This document shows, piece by piece, positions 35,818 through 40,125 of a stretch of DNA of 40,125 bases. The position numbers and the translations under genes were made by a program. Numbering within the stretch: position 1 is the stretch's first letter; every line of letters starts with the position of its first letter. The notes beneath the pieces were generated by a model. It searched no databases. It saw nothing but the letters and a program-made list of their open reading frames with translations, and was not told the origin of the DNA. The stretch is from Candidatus Paceibacter sp. (GTDB lineage: Bacteria; Patescibacteriota; Minisyncoccia; Phycocordibacterales; BOKC01), in contig DYGD01000006.1 of NCBI GenBank assembly GCA_020724885.1, positions 1-40,125 on the forward strand, given 5' to 3'.

Positions 35818-37437
35818 CTATAGAGAAACCGTAACAGCAATGATTTTTGCTTCGTCTATTTCCCGATCTATATTCACAGCAAAATATTTTAATTTACTGC
35901 CATCGTCGCTAAATACAGGTCGAGTAACATCATCGTACCATCCCATCTTTTCACCGTTTAAGATAACTACCTCCCTAGTTGTATCCCACCACTCTCTTCT
36001 TTCCCACTCTGGGGATCTCAGGGTGATAACATAAGCGTAGTTTTTGCCATCAGGGCTGAAAGAGAAATCTCTAACAGAGAACCCATGTTCCTGTCTCTCT
36101 CCATCTATAACGAAAAACCTCTCTGACGGTGTTTCTTCTGTAGAGTAGGCATACCTATTGCTGTCCAGACTAAAATTGATTTCTCTGATAGAACCATAGG
36201 GGAGAGAACCGTAAGGACCCTCTTCTCTATTGCTTCCTCTCTTGTTAAGAATAAAATAGCTCTTTTCGTCCCATCTAGCCATATAAGCAAATGATTTGCT
36301 GTCCGGACTAAAAATTACATTTCCTACCGAAGAAAAAGATTTAAGCTCTTCTCCATCAACAATAACAAACTTTTCTTCTCCCCTTCCTGCGCTGTAGGCA
36401 AACCTATTTCCATCTGGACTAAAAATCAATCTTGTAGATGTTTTATCGTATCTCTCTTGCTCCTCTCCATTTATGACAACAAATTCCTCGTTTCCAATAG
36501 CAGCGCTATAGGCAAAATCATTTTGAGAACTGAAATATGCCATACTGACTTTTTCATACAAACTTTGTTTTACTCCATTAAGTACAAAATAGCTGCCACC
36601 TGCACCTTTTACTCTATAAACATAACTTTGGCTATCTGGACTAAAAATAATCCCTTCTTCGCCTATTTGCCAACCATCGATATCTTCTCTTTCCCCGTCT
36701 ACCACAACAAAGGGCCTACCACCATGTCTGTCTCCTTCCCACCCAACATAGGCGAATCTTTTACTGTCAGGACTAAAGCTTGCGTTAATAGTAGAGGGAT
36801 GGAAGGTCTTAGACAGCTCTATTTTTTTGCCATCACTAAAAATCAAGAAGGTTCTATATGACACATAAAAGTCTGAAGCTGTTTCGGATATTTCTTGGGC
36901 TGTGTAAACAAACTTTTTGCCGTCTGGACTAAATAAAATATTTTTTTGGGTAGGACTCTCGATTTTTGTTGTGTCTGTAGTAAATCTCTCCACCCAATCA
37001 TGTCTTTCTAATTCCTCCCTATTTAATACAATAAATTCTTGATCTCCTTGCCGGGCTATATAGGAAACGCCTTGTTCATCCAAGCTAAGATATTCAATAG
37101 AGTCATATCTATTATGCTCCTCCCCGTTTAAAACCACGAATTGTTTTTCACCCTCATATCTTACAAAAGCAAAATTTTTACCGTGCGGATCTGTCGAAAT
37201 ACGATGAAATTGACCTGTACCGGTAAAAGAGTAAACTATTGTTTCTTGCTTTTCGACAACTTTTTCTGTGGATGTTTCCTCCCTCTCCCCAAAACCACTA
37301 AACACAAAATATCCTCCGACGATAAGCGCGACAACGGCTAAAATAACTATCCCGATAATTAAAGGTGTTTTGTTTTTCGGAGCATTAACCTCCTGATTTT
37401 GAAATTCTGCTTGTGGAGTTTGATTTTCCGGTGGCAT
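35818..37437 (-). CDS. Membrane-anchored WD40-like/TolB-like beta-propeller protein
   Basis: N-terminal TM helix then about 10 repeats with (I/V)FSPDG/S-(K/N)-FAY. Confidence 0.8.
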   Translation of the reverse strand: MPPENQTPQAEFQNQEVNAPKNKTPLIIGIVILAVVALIVGGYFVFSGFGEREETSTEKVVEKQETIVYSFTGTGQFHRISTDPHGKNFAFVRYEGEKQFVVLNGEEHNRYDSIEYLSLDEQGVSYIARQGDQEFIVLNREELERHDWVERFTTDTTKIESPTQKNILFSPDGKKFVYTAQEISETASDFYVSYRTFLIFSDGKKIELSKTFHPSTINASFSPDSKRFAYVGWEGDRHGGRPFVVVDGEREDIDGWQIGEEGIIFSPDSQSYVYRVKGAGGSYFVLNGVKQSLYEKVSMAYFSSQNDFAYSAAIGNEEFVVINGEEQERYDKTSTRLIFSPDGNRFAYSAGRGEEKFVIVDGEELKSFSSVGNVIFSPDSKSFAYMARWDEKSYFILNKRGSNREEGPYGSLPYGSIREINFSLDSNRYAYSTEETPSERFFVIDGERQEHGFSVRDFSFSPDGKNYAYVITLRSPEWERREWWDTTREVVILNGEKMGWYDDVTRPVFSDDGSKLKYFAVNIDREIDEAKIIAVTVSL

Positions 37438-37457
37438 GGAATTAGTTTTTAGTTTAT
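37384..37457. repeat. 74-bp direct repeat, left copy (5' end of the propeller gene)
   Basis: Identical to 39063-39136 by direct comparison. Confidence 0.9.
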
Positions 37458-37497
37458 CAAAAAAATTTCAAACTGGATAAAAGTTATCAACTCCTCT

Positions 37498-38502
37498 CTA
37501 CCTAGATTTTGGAATAAAACTGACGCTGTCTTCATCAAAAAACATTAGCAAACAACTTCTCTTCTTTTCATCCGAACCGGTGAAGCTACCAAATACCTCA
37601 CACAATCTTAATTGGTAAAAAAAATCAAGACTAGAGATGTCCTCTACTACTATCCTAAAGGGACTAGTTTTTGATACGACAGGTAATGGAATTTCTGCTA
37701 TGAATCTTTGATGGAAATCAACTGCTAACGGTTCTAGTTCTCCAGTAGCAGGAATAACCCGTGGCCGAAGATAGGGTTCTATGGTAAAAATGCAAAACTC
37801 CTGGAAGGTAGCATTCAAAGGAATATCTGTAATAGAATCCGGAGGCACAACGGCTATTTTCTCATCTGACAGCTGAACACAGAAATCTATCAGCTCCTTG
37901 GCATCTGTTTTGTCCCCCGGACCCAAACCTGGAGAATCAAAGATTATGTCTCTCAAACAAAAGTCAGGGCCGGCCGTTTTTCTTCCTGAAGGAGTTGTAA
38001 TGCTAAGCTGAATTTGACCTAAAAGACACTTTTCAACTATAGAAGAGTCGGCGGTTTTGTCTGAAAGAACTACAACTGGAATCGAAAGTGTGAATACTAG
38101 CACCAAGGGCATTGCGTAGAAAACAATGACGGATAAAATCAATCTTCTTATTAACCACAACAAAAAGACAAAAACAACGTACCAAAAAACAAAAGCGAAC
38201 GCTGGAATAAGTATTTGTGCTCCAAATGCTAGTGACATAGAGCGTGTTAATAAAATAATTACAGAAAATATTACTTCTGGAAGAAAAAGTATACCTCCTG
38301 AAATTTTGTAAAATAGATTTACTTCTGCATCGAAACTATAAGGATTTAATGTTTGATATAAAACGTTATTAAAATACGAATACAAAATTGCAGACGACAA
38401 AACCAGAGAAAGAAAAACAGGAAATATAAAAACCGCCCAATTTGAAGGCCTTCTCTTCCGCGCCGGTTCCACATTTAATTGAGCTTGATTTTCCGAGGGC
38501 AT
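37498..38502 (-). CDS. Hypothetical membrane protein
   Basis: Four or more predicted TM segments; N-terminus MPSENQAQLNVEP resembles the neighbouring MPPENQTPQAEF. Confidence 0.65.
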   Translation of the reverse strand: MPSENQAQLNVEPARKRRPSNWAVFIFPVFLSLVLSSAILYSYFNNVLYQTLNPYSFDAEVNLFYKISGGILFLPEVIFSVIILLTRSMSLAFGAQILIPAFAFVFWYVVFVFLLWLIRRLILSVIVFYAMPLVLVFTLSIPVVVLSDKTADSSIVEKCLLGQIQLSITTPSGRKTAGPDFCLRDIIFDSPGLGPGDKTDAKELIDFCVQLSDEKIAVVPPDSITDIPLNATFQEFCIFTIEPYLRPRVIPATGELEPLAVDFHQRFIAEIPLPVVSKTSPFRIVVEDISSLDFFYQLRLCEVFGSFTGSDEKKRSCLLMFFDEDSVSFIPKSR

Positions 38503-38518
38503 AAGTTAAACGTTAGTT

Positions 38519-38746
38519 TTATAAATCATCAAACTCGTCTACCGATAGTCCGGCCTGCCTGACAACAATGTTATAGAGTGTCCCAATCGGTATATCTTTA
38601 GAACTATGTACCGGAACAGTCACAATCCTAGACCCGTCTTTGCTCTTAAGGTAAAGGTGGCTCCCCCGCTGATGCGTCTCAGAAAAACCGGCTTTCTTGA
38701 GTTTTTGAATGACTTTTCTTGCCGGCAGTCGTTTGAGCTTACCCAT
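38519..38746 (-). CDS. hicA: HicA-type mRNA interferase toxin
   Basis: LKKAGFSETHQRGSHLYLKSKDGSRIVTVPVHSSKDIPIGTLYNIVVRQAGLS. Confidence 0.93.
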   Translation of the reverse strand: MGKLKRLPARKVIQKLKKAGFSETHQRGSHLYLKSKDGSRIVTVPVHSSKDIPIGTLYNIVVRQAGLSVDEFDDL

Positions 38747-38751
38747 GGAAT

Positions 38752-39000
38752 TTAAACAGCTTCTGGAATAAAAAGTTTGATGTAAGTACCTTCAGTATGA
38801 AAAGCTGGTTTAGGAATTTCTTTCTGTTCTTTAACAAGCACCTCCAAATAACCCAAGGCCGCTTCTCTGACATTGGCTTCCGCCTCGGCAAAGGAATCAC
38901 CAAAAGAAGAAACATGGTTAAGCTCCGGAATGGTAGCAACTACCTGCCTTGTTTCTTTATCCACTTCATATTCAATTTTGTACTGAAACTCTTTTGACAT
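38752..39000 (-). CDS. hicB: HicB-type antitoxin
   Basis: FQYKIEYEVDKETRQVVATIPELNHVSSFGDSFAEAEANVREAALGYLEV. Confidence 0.9.
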   Translation of the reverse strand: MSKEFQYKIEYEVDKETRQVVATIPELNHVSSFGDSFAEAEANVREAALGYLEVLVKEQKEIPKPAFHTEGTYIKLFIPEAV

Positions 39001-39062
39001 GCTTCTATTATAACACTTAATTTGCTTGAAATCCAAGAATTTGTATGCCGTATCTAGAATTT

Positions 39063-39136
39063 ATTAACCTCCTGATTTTGAAATTCTGCTTGTGGAGTTT
39101 GATTTTCCGGTGGCATGGAATTAGTTTTTAGTTTAT
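39063..39136. repeat. 74-bp direct repeat, right copy (truncated gene start)
   Basis: Identical to 37384-37457; encodes only MPPENQTPQAEFQNQEVNKF-stop. Confidence 0.9.
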
Positions 39137-39141
39137 AGCCC

Positions 39142-39573
39142 TTAGTTTTGTTTATCCATAAACTCTACGAAATATTTAGCAAAAGCGCGAAAGACATCCG
39201 GAGCTTTTTGGAGATAATCATGAATTTTTACTTCATCAATTTTATCGTAATCGTGAACCAAAAAATTCCTAAATTTCGCCATATCAATATTTTCATCCGC
39301 AAACTGTCTTGGGACAATTTCACTTTCCCCAAGCATTCGCACCACGTCTTTGTATTCTTCCGCGGTTTTGCCGACTACTTTTGATAAGAAATGTTGTCCA
39401 ACATCCAAAATTATCGTTATGCCTATGAGTAAATTGAACATAGCAACATTATTCAATTTAAAATCTTTTACAAACTCGTCTTTTGGAGAACGGGACACTT
39501 CCTCAAGTATTTTAATTACTTCCTTGAGGCGGAACAGTTTGCTGTTCATTGATTCTTTTTCAAACAATTTCAT
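39142..39573 (-). CDS. HepT-like (HEPN/DUF86) toxin
   Basis: RNFLVHDY (RX4HXY motif) in a helical DUF86-type protein. Confidence 0.88.
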   Translation of the reverse strand: MKLFEKESMNSKLFRLKEVIKILEEVSRSPKDEFVKDFKLNNVAMFNLLIGITIILDVGQHFLSKVVGKTAEEYKDVVRMLGESEIVPRQFADENIDMAKFRNFLVHDYDKIDEVKIHDYLQKAPDVFRAFAKYFVEFMDKQN

Positions 39574-39582
39574 ATTTCTTGT

Positions 39583-40017
39583 TTATACTGGTAATTTGCC
39601 AAAGCTACCATCTTTTAGCTCCTGCCTTAAAACATTGTCGCGAATACGCCTTAATTCTTTTGTATCTTCGTACTCTCTGACAATCATCCGTTCTAGCGCA
39701 AAACGGGCATCAGAATCTACATCAAGAATCAACTCTCCGCCAAATATCGCTTGATATTTTATAAGAGGTCCGCGAGCGGTTTTGAGATCTATGACATCGG
39801 TATCAACAACTCCTAATTCTCTTGTAATATCAAAAGAGAGTTTCATTCTTTTATTAAAGTTGTCCTGCCCAAAAGCATCTTCGCCGAAAAGCACGCCGAC
39901 ATCAATATCAGAATGTGGCCCCATTGTGCCCCGAAGGGCTGAGCCAAAAAGATACCCGACAATTACGCCGTGCTGTTCCATAATTTCCGCTATTCTTTTT
40001 TTATCTTTCTCGTTCAT
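39583..40017 (-). CDS. MntA-like minimal nucleotidyltransferase (antitoxin)
   Basis: GYLFGSALRGTMGPHSDIDVGVLF (GS-X10-DXD). Confidence 0.9.
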   Translation of the reverse strand: MNEKDKKRIAEIMEQHGVIVGYLFGSALRGTMGPHSDIDVGVLFGEDAFGQDNFNKRMKLSFDITRELGVVDTDVIDLKTARGPLIKYQAIFGGELILDVDSDARFALERMIVREYEDTKELRRIRDNVLRQELKDGSFGKLPV

Positions 40018-40063
40018 ATCAATAACTATACCATAAAGTTGATGAAATTTTAACGGCTTTCTT

Positions 40064-40107
40064 AAAAATCCCCCCGCCCCGACTAAAGTCGGGGCGGGGG
40101 GATTTTT
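40064..40107. terminator. 20-bp perfect hairpin terminator
   Basis: AAAAATCCCCCCGCCCCGAC-taaa-GTCGGGGCGGGGGGATTTTT. Confidence 0.75.
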
Positions 40108-40125
40108 TTTTCTAATTTCTATTTT

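Overview
AT-rich bacterial chromosome segment. Inference: a CPR/Patescibacteria (Parcubacteria-like) genome. Most genes are housekeeping genes on the minus strand: thrS(+), mscS-type channel, gyrB, pheS-like(+), tsf, rpsB, prfA, rpmE, rplY, a split transketolase with rpe and rpiB, gapA, class II RNR, galU, htpX and lemA. There are two tRNAs (Thr-TGT, Ser-GGA) and two toxin-antitoxin modules at the right end (hicBA, mntA/hepT). Several high-GC orphan genes with their own promoters and terminators interrupt this backbone. The most notable region is about 5.21-8.10 kb (minus strand). There, three high-GC orphan genes appear to form one transcription unit whose two intergenic junctions each carry a type III-topology hammerhead ribozyme with intact core and covarying stem I. 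Each unit starts with a boxA-like sequence, and two of the three have a long conserved hairpin leader. The unit has a consensus sigma70 promoter directly abutting a pair of MITE-like elements, and it ends in stacked palindromic terminators. Other notable items are a MITE family with 4-bp target duplications, an RpiB-PemK/MazF-like fusion ORF, a monomeric mitochondrial-type PheRS, tRNA fragments next to intact tRNAs, a candidate sRNA, and a 74-bp exact duplication bracketing the HicAB module. All calls are from reading the sequence; no searches or folding programs were run.
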